A stretch of DNA of 14,340 nucleotides, taken from assembly GCA_023145395.1 (NCBI GenBank), contig JAGLDW010000105.1:1-14340 (forward strand), in the 5' to 3' direction. A program made the position numbers and the translations under genes. The notes under the pieces were generated by a model. The model made no database searches. It worked only from the letters and a program-made list of their open reading frames with translations, and was not told the origin of the DNA. Shown piece after piece: positions 1 through 7,284 of the stretch (its first letter is position 1; each line of letters opens with the position of its first letter). Source of the DNA: Lentisphaeria bacterium (GTDB lineage: Bacteria; Verrucomicrobiota; Lentisphaeria; Oligosphaerales; Lenti-02).

Positions 1-22
1 CTCCTCGGTCTAGGCCGAGGAG
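1..22. terminator. GC-rich hairpin, possible terminator of a gene left of the window
   Basis: Arms CTCCTCGG (1-8) and CCGAGGAG (15-22) are perfect reverse complements around a 6-nt centre. The following bases (TGTTGTCATTTC) are only mildly T-rich, so a rho-independent terminator for an off-window rightward gene is possible but not demonstrated. The hairpin could equally be another member of the palindromic repeat cluster that starts at 37. Confidence 0.35.
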
Positions 23-36
23 CTGTTGTCATTTCA

Positions 37-202
37 GCAGTGGCTCGGGACCTCCGGGGCCGAGGGCAATTCTTGCGCGCGCCGACTCGCGGTCCGGGAT
101 GTCCCGCACCACCATGGGTGCGCTTAGGCAGTGGCTCGGGACCTCCGGGACCGAGGGTTCTCGCAGGACATACTCGCGGTCCGGGACGTCCCGCACCACC
201 AT
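37..202. repeat. Alternating REP-like palindromic array, two B'-A' pairs
   Basis: Two unit types alternate. Unit B' (37-66 and 128-157, 30 bp) begins GCAGTGGCTCGGGACCTCC and the copies differ by one base. Unit A' (85-115 and 172-202, 31 bp) contains GGTCCGGGAYGTCCCGCACC and the copies differ by one base; the second holds the perfect palindrome CGGGACGTCCCG at 182-193. Linkers of 18, 12 and 14 bp are unrelated to one another. B' resembles the reverse complement of A', so each pair is an imperfect inverted repeat able to fold as a long stem, as in REP/BIME elements. The same units recur inverted at 10059-10174. Short open frames across it, repeatedly encoding MVVRDxPDRE, are products of the repeat and not genes. 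Confidence 0.85.
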
Positions 203-399
203 CGCGATGTTTGCAGTTCGGCGGCTCACGGGCCGTTCGCCCTCCAGGGGAACTCGCGGAGTCCGCAGTTTGCGGCGGTCGGGGGCGACACGCCCTCCAG
301 GATGTGTGCATCATGCTCCGCGACAGCGGCGGCCACCGTTTCCGGGCACGGAGAGCTGGAGCCCGCCGCGACGCTCTGCGGAGTCCGCAATGCTGCGGC
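203..399. other. Non-coding, hairpin-rich region 3' of purL
   Basis: I see no gene here. The stretch holds several short inverted repeats: GCGGA-G-TCCGC at 256-266, TGCGGA-G-TCCGCA at 377-389 (10 nt past the purL stop), and GGGCG-ACA-CGCCC near 284-296. The string CGCCCTCCAGG occurs twice (about 238 and 292), and the string GCGGAGTCCGCA also occurs twice (256 and 378). This looks like a mosaic of degenerate repeat units. It may supply 3' hairpins to the purL transcript, but there is no clear T-tract terminator. Confidence 0.5.
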
Positions 400-3300
400 T
401 CAGCCTACGAATGTGCGCGCATTCTGGAACATGCGGAGCCAGGGGCCCTCGTCGTCGGTCCAGTCGGCGGGATGATAGGAGAGCATGCTGTTGCGGAAAC
501 CGCGCTCGGGGTGTGGCATCATGACCGTGACCCGTCCATCCCGCGTAGTCACTCCAGTGATCCCTTCGGGGGAGCCATTGGGGTTGAGGGGATAGGTCTG
601 CGCCGGGCGTCCGTAGTTGTCCACGTAGCGGACGGAAAGAAGATTTCCCGCGAGCGTGTCGTCGAGACTTCCCGTTTGCGCGAAGTTCGCGAACCCCTCG
701 CCGTGGGCGACGGGAATGCCCAGGCGGCTGCCTTCCATGCCTCGGAAGAAAATGGACGGTGATTCGAGGATCTCCGCTGTCACATAGCGCGCCTCGAACT
801 GCTCGGAGCGGTTGCGGGTGAAGGCAGGCCAGTGTTCGGCGCCGGGAATGATCTCCTTGAGCTGGGAAATCATCTGACAGCCGTTGCAGACTCCGAGCGC
901 GAACGTTTCGGGGCGGGCGAAGAAGGCGGCGAACATGTCCTTGAGGCGCGGGTTGAAGAGAATGCTTTTGGCCCAGCCCGAGCCTGCGCCGAGGACATCG
1001 CCGTAGGAGAATCCACCGCAGGCGACCAGTCCCGCGAAGTCCGCAAGATCCACACGCGCCTCGATCAGATCGGTCATGTGCACGTCGATGCTCTCGAAGC
1101 CGGCGCGGTCGAAGGCGGCGCCCATCTCGACCTGTCCATTGATCCCCTGTTCGCGGAGAATCGCCATCCTGGGGCGCGTGCTGCCGCAGACGAAGGGAGC
1201 GGTGGGGTCGAAGGCGAGATGGAAATTCATACCAGGATTGTCTTCGTCGAGAAGCCCGTCGAATTCTTCCTGCGCGCACTCGGGATTGTCTCGCAACGCC
1301 TGCATGTGGAAACTGGTTTCGGACCAGTGGCGGTTGAGGACCGACACGCGCTCGGAGTAGACCGGGGTGCCCGCTGCGGTGATGGTGAGCATGCGGTCGT
1401 CAGCCGGTTTTCCCAGCTCGACGGCAAGGTCGAACACCTGGTGGTCGGCGAATACGGCGCGCACGGTGTCGAGTTTGTCGTCGGCGACCTGGATCACGGC
1501 GCCTAGCTCTTCGGAGAAAAGTGCCGGGAGAGCGTTGTCGCCGAGTTTGGCGATGTCGCAGGAGATTCCCTGACGCCCGCCGAAGCACATCTCCGCGAGG
1601 GTTGTGAAGAGGCCACCGTCCGACCGGTCGTGGTAGGCGAGGAGCAGTTCGTTTTCCACTAGGCACTGAACGGCATTGAAGACGTTGAGCAGATCCTGCG
1701 GATCATCGAGATCCGGGTTGTCCGAGCCCACTTGGTTGTAGACCTGCGCCAGTGCCGAGGCACCACCGAGGCGGTTTCGATTGCGTCCAATATCAAGCAG
1801 GATCAGCGTGGAATCAGGCAGGGGCTTCAGATCGGGAGTCACGGTCTTGCGCACGTCCCTCACGGGGGCGAAGGCCGTGACACAGAGGCTGAGCGGCGCT
1901 ACTTGACGGTGATCATCGCCCGCGCCATCCTGCCAGACGGAGCGCATGGACAGCGAGTCCTTGCCCACGGGGATGCAGAGTCCGAGCTTGGGGCAGAGAT
2001 CCATGCCCACGGCTTCGACCGCATCGAAGAGATTGGCGTCCTCGCCCTCCTCGTTGCAGGCGGCCATCCAGTTGGCGGAGAGCTTGATCTGGCCAATGGC
2101 GCCGATGTTGGCGGAGGCGATGTTGAGGAGTGCTTCCGCGACCGCCAGACGTCCGGAGGCGGCTGCATCGATCACGGCTACGCGGCTGCGTTCGCCCACG
2201 GCCATGGCCTCTCCCGTGGTGCTCTTGAAACCGGTGCTGGTCACTGCGCAGTCCGCAATGGGGGTCTGGTAGGGGCCGACCATTTGGTCTCGCGCGACCA
2301 AGCCGGTGATGCTGCGGTCCGCGATACTGATGAGGAACGTCTTGTTGGCCACGGCGGGAAGCTGCAGCACGCGCTTGGCAGCCTCGGGCAGCTCGATCGC
2401 GGATAGATCGAGGGGCGCGTGCGTTTCCTGAAGTCGTTGCACATCGCGCAGCATCTTGGGCGGATTGCCGAAAAGGACATCGAGATCCAAGTCGATTGGT
2501 TGGTTGTCGAAATGCGGGTCTTCGACCACGAGCTTGTGGTCGCCAGTCGTTTCGCCGATGACGGCCACTTCGCAGCGTTCGCGCTTGCAGAGCTCGAGAA
2601 AACGGTCGAGATCGTCGTGGGCGACTGCGAGCACGTAGCGCTCCTGCGCCTCGCAGCACCAGATCTCCATGGGGCTCATGGAGACTTCCTCGTTGTGGAT
2701 TTCGCGCAGTTGGAAGACCGCGCCCACGTCCTCGACCAGTTCGGGACAGCCATTGGAGAGGCCCCCCGCGCCGATGTCGTGGATGCTGAGAATGGGGTTT
2801 CGTTCGCTCAGGGCGATGCAGGCGCTGATGACTTCCTGACAGCGGCGTTCCATTTCCGCGTTGTCGCGTTGCACCGAGTCGAAATCGAGGTTTTCGGCAT
2901 TGCTTCCCGTATCCATGCTGGAGGCTGCTCCGCCACCGAGTCCGATGCGCATGGCGGGACCGCCGATCTGGAGGACGTAGGAGCCGACGGGGATGTCGTT
3001 CTTGTGGACGTGCCCGCGCTTGATGTTGCCCATGCCTCCGGCGAGCATGATGGGCTTGTGATAGCCGCGGAACCGGCCGTTGTACACTTCCTCGTAGGTC
3101 TTGAAGAAGCCGCAGAGCTGGGGGCGTCCGTACTCGTTGCCGAAGCCGGCGCCGCCGATGGGGCCCTCGGTCATGATTTCGAGCGCTGTGGCCAGGCGGC
3201 GGGGAAACTCGAGGCTGGTGCGTTCCCAGGGCATGGAGAATCCGGGGATGTTGAGATTGGAGACCATGTAGCCGCAGAGCCCTGCCTTGCTCCGTCCGCC

Positions 3301-4275
3301 GGTTCCCGTGGCACCCTCGTCGCGGATCTCGCCTCCGACGCCGGTGGCGGCGCCGGGGAAGGGGCTGATGGCGGTGGGGTGGTTGTGGGTCTCGACCTTG
3401 ATCATCATGTCGATCTGATCGGCGTGGTAGCCGTATGCGTGGTCGCCCTCGGGCGCGATCTCGAACCACTCACCGGGAACTCCCTCGATGACGGCGGAGT
3501 TGTCGGTGTAGGCGCTGAGCGTGCCCACGCTGTTGCATTTGTGGGTGTTGCGGATCATGTCGAAGAGACCGATCCTCTTGCGGTCGCCATCGACGATCCA
3601 GTCGGCTTTGAAGATTTTGTGTCGGCAGTGTTCCGAGTTGACTTGGCCGAACATGACCAGTTCGACGTCGGTGGGGTTGCGTCCCATGCGCACGTAGCTG
3701 TCGTAGAGGTAGCCGATCTCGTCGTCGTTGAGAGCGAGTCCGATGTCCACGTTGGCCTGCTCGAGGGCGGCGCGCCCGCCGGCGAGAATGTCCACGGTTT
3801 TGAGCGGGGCGGGCTGTTGATGCTCGAACATGTCGGTCACATCCGTGTAGACCCCTTCGGTCATGCGGTCGTGCAGGATCGGGAACAGGGATTCCGCGGA
3901 GGAGAGGGGAATGGACTTGCCTGCGTCGTCCAGAAGACGGTAGTGGACGCCGCGTTCCACGCGGATGATGTCGGAGAGTCCGCAGTTGTGGAAGATGTCG
4001 GTCGCCTTGGAGGACCAGGGGGAGATTGTGCCCTTGCGCGGGGTGACGTAGAATCCGTCATGGGGCTGGTGTGGCGCCAGCGCGCCGAGGAGGGCATAGG
4101 TCTTTTCACGCACGTCGTCCGTCAGCGATTGGCCTGCCGTGTGGACGAAGTAGACAAAATCGGCCTCGATGGTCGCGGGCACTGCGGCGCCGGAAATCTC
4201 GGCCGCGCTCTGGATGAGTGCGGAAAGACGGAAGTCGGATAGCGCGCGAACTCCGCGCAGGACGATGGGTTTCAT
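400..4275 (-). CDS. purL: Phosphoribosylformylglycinamidine (FGAM) synthase, large single-chain type
   Basis: This cytoplasmic enzyme catalyses step four of de novo purine synthesis: FGAR + glutamine + ATP give FGAM + glutamate + ADP + Pi. From the start used here it is 1291 aa, almost the length of E. coli PurL (1295). The order is an N-terminal PurS-like region (about 1-150), a linker, two AIRS-type synthase halves with the hallmark VETHNHPTAISPFPGAATG near residue 293 and GGEIRDEGATG after it, and a C-terminal class I glutamine amidotransferase from about residue 1030. The amidotransferase shows nucleophile Cys1130 in GVCNGCQ and His1255/Glu1257 in PHPERGFR, so both catalytic centres look intact. 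The first in-frame ATG (4287) directly abuts its only Shine-Dalgarno-like AAGGA. The second ATG (4275, MKPIVLRG) has that AAGGA about 11 nt upstream and matches the E. coli N-terminus (MMEILRG), so I prefer it; 4287 remains possible. No other pur gene is in the window. Confidence 0.97.
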   Translation of the reverse strand: MKPIVLRGVRALSDFRLSALIQSAAEISGAAVPATIEADFVYFVHTAGQSLTDDVREKTYALLGALAPHQPHDGFYVTPRKGTISPWSSKATDIFHNCGLSDIIRVERGVHYRLLDDAGKSIPLSSAESLFPILHDRMTEGVYTDVTDMFEHQQPAPLKTVDILAGGRAALEQANVDIGLALNDDEIGYLYDSYVRMGRNPTDVELVMFGQVNSEHCRHKIFKADWIVDGDRKRIGLFDMIRNTHKCNSVGTLSAYTDNSAVIEGVPGEWFEIAPEGDHAYGYHADQIDMMIKVETHNHPTAISPFPGAATGVGGEIRDEGATGTGGRSKAGLCGYMVSNLNIPGFSMPWERTSLEFPRRLATALEIMTEGPIGGAGFGNEYGRPQLCGFFKTYEEVYNGRFRGYHKPIMLAGGMGNIKRGHVHKNDIPVGSYVLQIGGPAMRIGLGGGAASSMDTGSNAENLDFDSVQRDNAEMERRCQEVISACIALSERNPILSIHDIGAGGLSNGCPELVEDVGAVFQLREIHNEEVSMSPMEIWCCEAQERYVLAVAHDDLDRFLELCKRERCEVAVIGETTGDHKLVVEDPHFDNQPIDLDLDVLFGNPPKMLRDVQRLQETHAPLDLSAIELPEAAKRVLQLPAVANKTFLISIADRSITGLVARDQMVGPYQTPIADCAVTSTGFKSTTGEAMAVGERSRVAVIDAAASGRLAVAEALLNIASANIGAIGQIKLSANWMAACNEEGEDANLFDAVEAVGMDLCPKLGLCIPVGKDSLSMRSVWQDGAGDDHRQVAPLSLCVTAFAPVRDVRKTVTPDLKPLPDSTLILLDIGRNRNRLGGASALAQVYNQVGSDNPDLDDPQDLLNVFNAVQCLVENELLLAYHDRSDGGLFTTLAEMCFGGRQGISCDIAKLGDNALPALFSEELGAVIQVADDKLDTVRAVFADHQVFDLAVELGKPADDRMLTITAAGTPVYSERVSVLNRHWSETSFHMQALRDNPECAQEEFDGLLDEDNPGMNFHLAFDPTAPFVCGSTRPRMAILREQGINGQVEMGAAFDRAGFESIDVHMTDLIEARVDLADFAGLVACGGFSYGDVLGAGSGWAKSILFNPRLKDMFAAFFARPETFALGVCNGCQMISQLKEIIPGAEHWPAFTRNRSEQFEARYVTAEILESPSIFFRGMEGSRLGIPVAHGEGFANFAQTGSLDDTLAGNLLSVRYVDNYGRPAQTYPLNPNGSPEGITGVTTRDGRVTVMMPHPERGFRNSMLSYHPADWTDDEGPWLRMFQNARTFVG

Positions 4276-4409
4276 GGGCTGCGGCATCCTTCAAACAGAG
4301 CAGGCGAGCATACGGAACGACCAAGAGCGGTAATGTAGCCCGTTGCGCAATGGCCGCCACCAGCGAGGGAGGGTGGGGCGGAGGGCGATGTCAGTTCCGT
4401 AGGTGTCTT

Positions 4410-4445
4410 GTCCCGAACCTTGTCCCTGTCCCGAACCTTGTCCCT
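4410..4445. repeat. 18-bp tandem repeat, two perfect copies
   Basis: GTCCCGAACCTTGTCCCT occurs at 4410-4427 and again, identically, at 4428-4445. Its first ten bases, GTCCCGAACC, are the exact reverse complement of GGTTCGGGAC at 4472-4481, so either copy can pair across a loop with the downstream sequence. The arrangement resembles a dispersed intergenic repeat or a small non-autonomous (REP/MITE-like) element rather than a promoter. Confidence 0.85.
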
Positions 4446-4475
4446 CAAACGAGACTCAAAATGTGACCAGTGGTT

Positions 4476-4492
4476 CGGGACGGCCCGTCCCG
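4476..4492. repeat. 17-bp perfect palindrome
   Basis: CGGGACGG, a central C, then CCGTCCCG. Its CGGGAC...GTCCCG arms match the core of unit A of the palindromic arrays at 85-202 and 10059-10174, which suggests a relationship to that repeat family. Confidence 0.75.
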
Positions 4493-4518
4493 TAAGAATC
4501 CCATAGTGCCAAGACATC

Positions 4519-4537
4519 TCGGCGCGGGCCGCGCCGA
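4519..4537. repeat. 19-bp perfect GC-rich palindrome upstream of the SGNH gene
   Basis: Arms TCGGCGCGG (4519-4527) and CCGCGCCGA (4529-4537) flank one G. It lies 160 bp before the SGNH hydrolase start and is not followed by a T-tract. It could be an operator for a dimeric regulator or another repeat-family palindrome; the sequence does not decide. Confidence 0.6.
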
Positions 4538-4697
4538 TTACGGACAGCGCAGCGCGGACACGACCGAAGGCAGGCTGTCTCGGGCACTCTGCAGACTCGT
4601 CGGACACACAGGGCACCTTGCACCGGGTCGTGCGGACGGATACTGTTCCGCTTGCATCTGCTTTCTGCACTTTTCAGCCCAGAATCGGGAGACCCTC

Positions 4698-7169
4698 ATG
4701 GCACGGACTACTTTGGCGTTGGCGTTGGCGATGGCTTCGGCCGCAGGCGCGGATGGGGAAAACCTTCTCCTGAATCCCCGCTTCGATTTTCATTCCTTCG
4801 TCAACCATCGCAAGGGAAAGGCCGAGAGCTGGCGGAGTGGGTACGCCGCATCCTGGAACACGTCCGAGCACGGTGCTGTGGAGGCGGTGCGCGAGGCCCG
4901 CGTGGATGCGAAGATCCGTCCATCCTTCTCCACTGGCAACCTGCTGCGGATCCGTCCAGGTCGCAAAGTATGGCAGTTTGCGACCTTGCCCGAACTGGGG
5001 CTGGCCCATGGCGAGGTGGTCAGTCTGCACGTCTTCGGCCACCAAGCTGGATCGGGTCAACTGCGTGCGCGCATCGTTGCTTTGAAGCTGGACAGCGAGG
5101 ACGGGTCCTGGACTCCCGCCGATCTCGGGATGTCGGACAAACGCAGCTTTCCAAGGCATTCCCGAGGCGAACTGGTCTCTGCCCGGATGCTGGAAGCCAG
5201 TGCTACGGAAGTCGGCGGCATCGAGCTTGCCGTTGCGGACTTCGCAATTCCGGGTTCGTTTCACGCCAGTTCTCGCGACACATCGTATTCCGCGGATGCG
5301 AATGTCATCGCGCTGCGCATCGAGTTCGAGAACATGTCGACGGACGAGGATGCCTGGGTCTGGTGGCCATCCCTCGTGCGGGACGCGGCCTGTCGGAAGG
5401 CGGCGGCTCCCACGCGCGTCCTGCCCACGGCGTACCGCCACATCCCGCGCACCATGCAGAAGCTGTGGAAAGGCGAACCCATTCACATTCTTCTGATGGG
5501 TTCGAGCATCGATCGTGGCAGCGCCAACCCCCCGATGTATCTCTACGATGAGGATCCCGCCTCCGAGACGTTCAAGCAACCGCTATCCGACCGGATGTTC
5601 GAGGGGGACAAGGTGGGGCGACCCGATTTGGATGGCTACGTCGGATGGTGGCAGCACTATTGGAGCTATGCGGGCCGACTCCGTCTCGAACTGATGCGCA
5701 AGTTCGATCTGCCCGTCTCCAAGATCTGCCTCAACTTCATGGCCTGCGATGGTTCCTGTGTTGGCGAGGCGCATTCCGGCCTTGCCGAGTACTGCTCGCT
5801 TTCTTTGCCTCCCGAGGAAAATGGCAACGGGCACAAGAGCGGTGGGGATTGGCGCACGCTGTATCCCGAGCTGTTCACCCGGCCCGGTGGCCCCGGCCCC
5901 GACCTGGTCATCTTCGGCAGCGGCGCCAACGAAAAGACCGACACGCCGGATGAGGGGGCAGTGTTCGAGGGCATGATGCGCTGGATTCAACGGCACTATC
6001 CCGATGCCGAATTTCTGTCCTGCATGTTCCAGAATGTGGGTGGATACACGCCCAATCCAGGGGATTTGCAGGCACTGGGATTGCGCTATGGCGTGCCCAT
6101 GATGGACTACGGAAAGGTGGGGGATGATGTGACGCGCTGGTGCAATCGCTACGCCTTGGTGCCGCGCGATGGACACCCGCAAGCCGCCTCGCATTATCTC
6201 TGGTTCAAACAGCTGGAGCGTGCGTTCGAGTGCGTGGATCCGACGCTTGCCGGCGCACCGCAGCAACTGCTTCCCTCGCGCATGCATCCGAACAGCTACG
6301 GGTGGGAGGGGGAAATGGTCCAGTTTGGTGCGGACTCCGCACGTATTCGGACCAATCTTTTCGTCTTCGAGGACATGGCGGTCAACTGCTGGGGCGGAAC
6401 GGCTGCGGATAGCAAACCCGTGCCGTACGTCGATGGTGTGAAACTCAGAGCTCGCCGGTCTTCCCCGCGACGGGACCTGCGGAACTCGCTGTCCCGCCAT
6501 GGGCGCACCACGCTGGGTGATCGACACATCCTCGAGATCACGGGCAAAGACGCCAAGCTGACGGCGGTGGATGCCAAGGCGTGCCCGAATCGCCGTTTTC
6601 TGGGCGTCGAGTCTCTAGCCTGGCGCAAGGCGGATCTTCCGGTTGCGGACTTCGCGTCCGTGGTGGGTGCGCCATACGGGGAGAAGATGGTTGTATTGCC
6701 GCCCGGCGCCAGCATGGAGATCGACGTGGTTGCGACCGATGTGTCCATCGCCTTCGCCGATCGTCCCGACGGAGGCACCCTCCGCGTGCTGGTCGATGGG
6801 GTGGAGCGGTTGATGATTTCCACGGACAAGCCCTTCAAAACACAGGCAGGTGAGGAACTGTTCCTCGAAAACCGCAGGGGAGTACTCGGGCTTGGCTACG
6901 GCGTGCACACGGTGCGTGTCGAGGCCGTGGACAAGGTAGTGTCTGTGCTGGGCCTGTTCACCTACGACTCCCGCTCGAACAGCAACTCCGAGCGGCGTCT
7001 GCGCGGTTTTGCCCAGCCGGGCGAGACCGTGCGTTTTGCGGCGCCGTTCCACGCGCGTCCAGTAGTATTCTGCAGCGGCGGCCTCACAGTTCGGACAGCC
7101 GATGTGACTGCGGACAGCGTGACGTTTTCCGGAACATCGGGTGGAGCCTTCGAGGCGGTTGGCGAGTAG
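4698..7169 (+). CDS. Exported SGNH/GDSL-type esterase with N- and C-terminal beta-sandwich regions
   Basis: This is an 823-aa secreted protein, probably a carbohydrate esterase. The reading frame is open from 4470, but ATG 4698 is preceded by GGGAGA and begins a typical signal peptide (MARTTLALALAMASAAGA, residues 1-18), part of it encoded by three tandem TTGGCG hexamers (4713-4730). Residues about 20-240 look like a jelly-roll binding domain (LLLNPRFDF, many beta strands). Residues about 260-520 carry SGNH landmarks: Ser270 in MGSSIDRG (block I), a Gly in CDGSCVG (block II), Asn411 in GSGANEKTD (block III) and His493 in RDGHP (block V). The Asp-His spacing is DxH, not the usual DxxH. Residues about 525-823 are beta-rich and of unknown role. 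The exact substrate cannot be read; deacetylation of a plant or algal polysaccharide is an inference from the neighbouring beta-helix gene 115 bp downstream. Confidence 0.82.
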   Translation: MARTTLALALAMASAAGADGENLLLNPRFDFHSFVNHRKGKAESWRSGYAASWNTSEHGAVEAVREARVDAKIRPSFSTGNLLRIRPGRKVWQFATLPELGLAHGEVVSLHVFGHQAGSGQLRARIVALKLDSEDGSWTPADLGMSDKRSFPRHSRGELVSARMLEASATEVGGIELAVADFAIPGSFHASSRDTSYSADANVIALRIEFENMSTDEDAWVWWPSLVRDAACRKAAAPTRVLPTAYRHIPRTMQKLWKGEPIHILLMGSSIDRGSANPPMYLYDEDPASETFKQPLSDRMFEGDKVGRPDLDGYVGWWQHYWSYAGRLRLELMRKFDLPVSKICLNFMACDGSCVGEAHSGLAEYCSLSLPPEENGNGHKSGGDWRTLYPELFTRPGGPGPDLVIFGSGANEKTDTPDEGAVFEGMMRWIQRHYPDAEFLSCMFQNVGGYTPNPGDLQALGLRYGVPMMDYGKVGDDVTRWCNRYALVPRDGHPQAASHYLWFKQLERAFECVDPTLAGAPQQLLPSRMHPNSYGWEGEMVQFGADSARIRTNLFVFEDMAVNCWGGTAADSKPVPYVDGVKLRARRSSPRRDLRNSLSRHGRTTLGDRHILEITGKDAKLTAVDAKACPNRRFLGVESLAWRKADLPVADFASVVGAPYGEKMVVLPPGASMEIDVVATDVSIAFADRPDGGTLRVLVDGVERLMISTDKPFKTQAGEELFLENRRGVLGLGYGVHTVRVEAVDKVVSVLGLFTYDSRSNSNSERRLRGFAQPGETVRFAAPFHARPVVFCSGGLTVRTADVTADSVTFSGTSGGAFEAVGE

Positions 7170-7284
7170 TGTTGGTTCTTAGGGTCCGCGTCAGGAACCA
7201 AAACGAACAGCAGCAAAATGGTAAGTTATTTCCGTGCGGACCCTTGCACGGGACACGGGATGTAACTTGAACAAGGAGACCGGT
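7170..7284. promoter_or_regulatory. Leader with two interleaved inverted repeats before the beta-helix gene
   Basis: TTGGTTC (7172-7178) pairs with GAACCAA (7195-7201). GGGTCCGC (7182-7189), inside the loop of that stem, is the exact complement of GCGGACCC (7236-7243). The two stems are interleaved, so they would form a pseudoknot or exclude one another. A strong Shine-Dalgarno, AAGGAGA, follows at 7273-7279. Hairpin 1 has no T-tract, so it is not an evident terminator for the SGNH gene. Confidence 0.35.

Larger units (their letters stand above)
4276..4697. other. Divergent intergenic region between purL and the SGNH hydrolase gene
   Basis: This region of about 420 bp must hold the promoters of two divergent genes. 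I cannot pick convincing -35/-10 pairs on either strand. It contains an 18-bp tandem repeat (4410-4445), a 17-bp palindrome (4476-4492) and a 19-bp palindrome (4519-4537), listed separately. Open frames here on both strands lack ribosome-binding sites and recognisable protein character, so I call no gene. Confidence 0.6.

Noticed and set aside
37..202. Possible CRISPR array (about 30-bp repeats with short spacers)
   Set aside because: Two different, mutually inverted units alternate, spacers are only 12-18 bp, and there is no leader or cas gene. A REP-like palindrome array fits better.
29..229. A 66-codon minus-strand frame encoding a repeated MVVRDxPDRE peptide
   Set aside because: The peptide repeat is only the translation of unit A of the DNA repeat. 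There is no ribosome-binding site, and the same DNA recurs in a non-coding position at 10059-10174.
1913..3469. A 518-codon open frame on the minus strand, rich in Arg, Pro and His
   Set aside because: It is a frame-shifted shadow of purL, whose own frame shows intact catalytic motifs throughout this interval.
2419..4242. A 607-codon open frame on the plus strand
   Set aside because: It lies entirely opposite purL, has low-complexity V/D/G/A-rich composition typical of an antisense frame of a GC-rich gene, and matches no family I recognise.
4618..4644. Possible promoter TTGCAC / TACTGT or GATACT before the SGNH gene
   Set aside because: Each -35/-10 candidate matches only about half of the consensus, and the better -10 has a 15-bp spacer. 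This is not distinguishable from chance.
4272..4670. A 132-codon minus-strand frame spanning the purL upstream region
   Set aside because: It overlaps the purL start in another frame, runs through the tandem repeat and palindromes, and shows no ribosome-binding site or family features.
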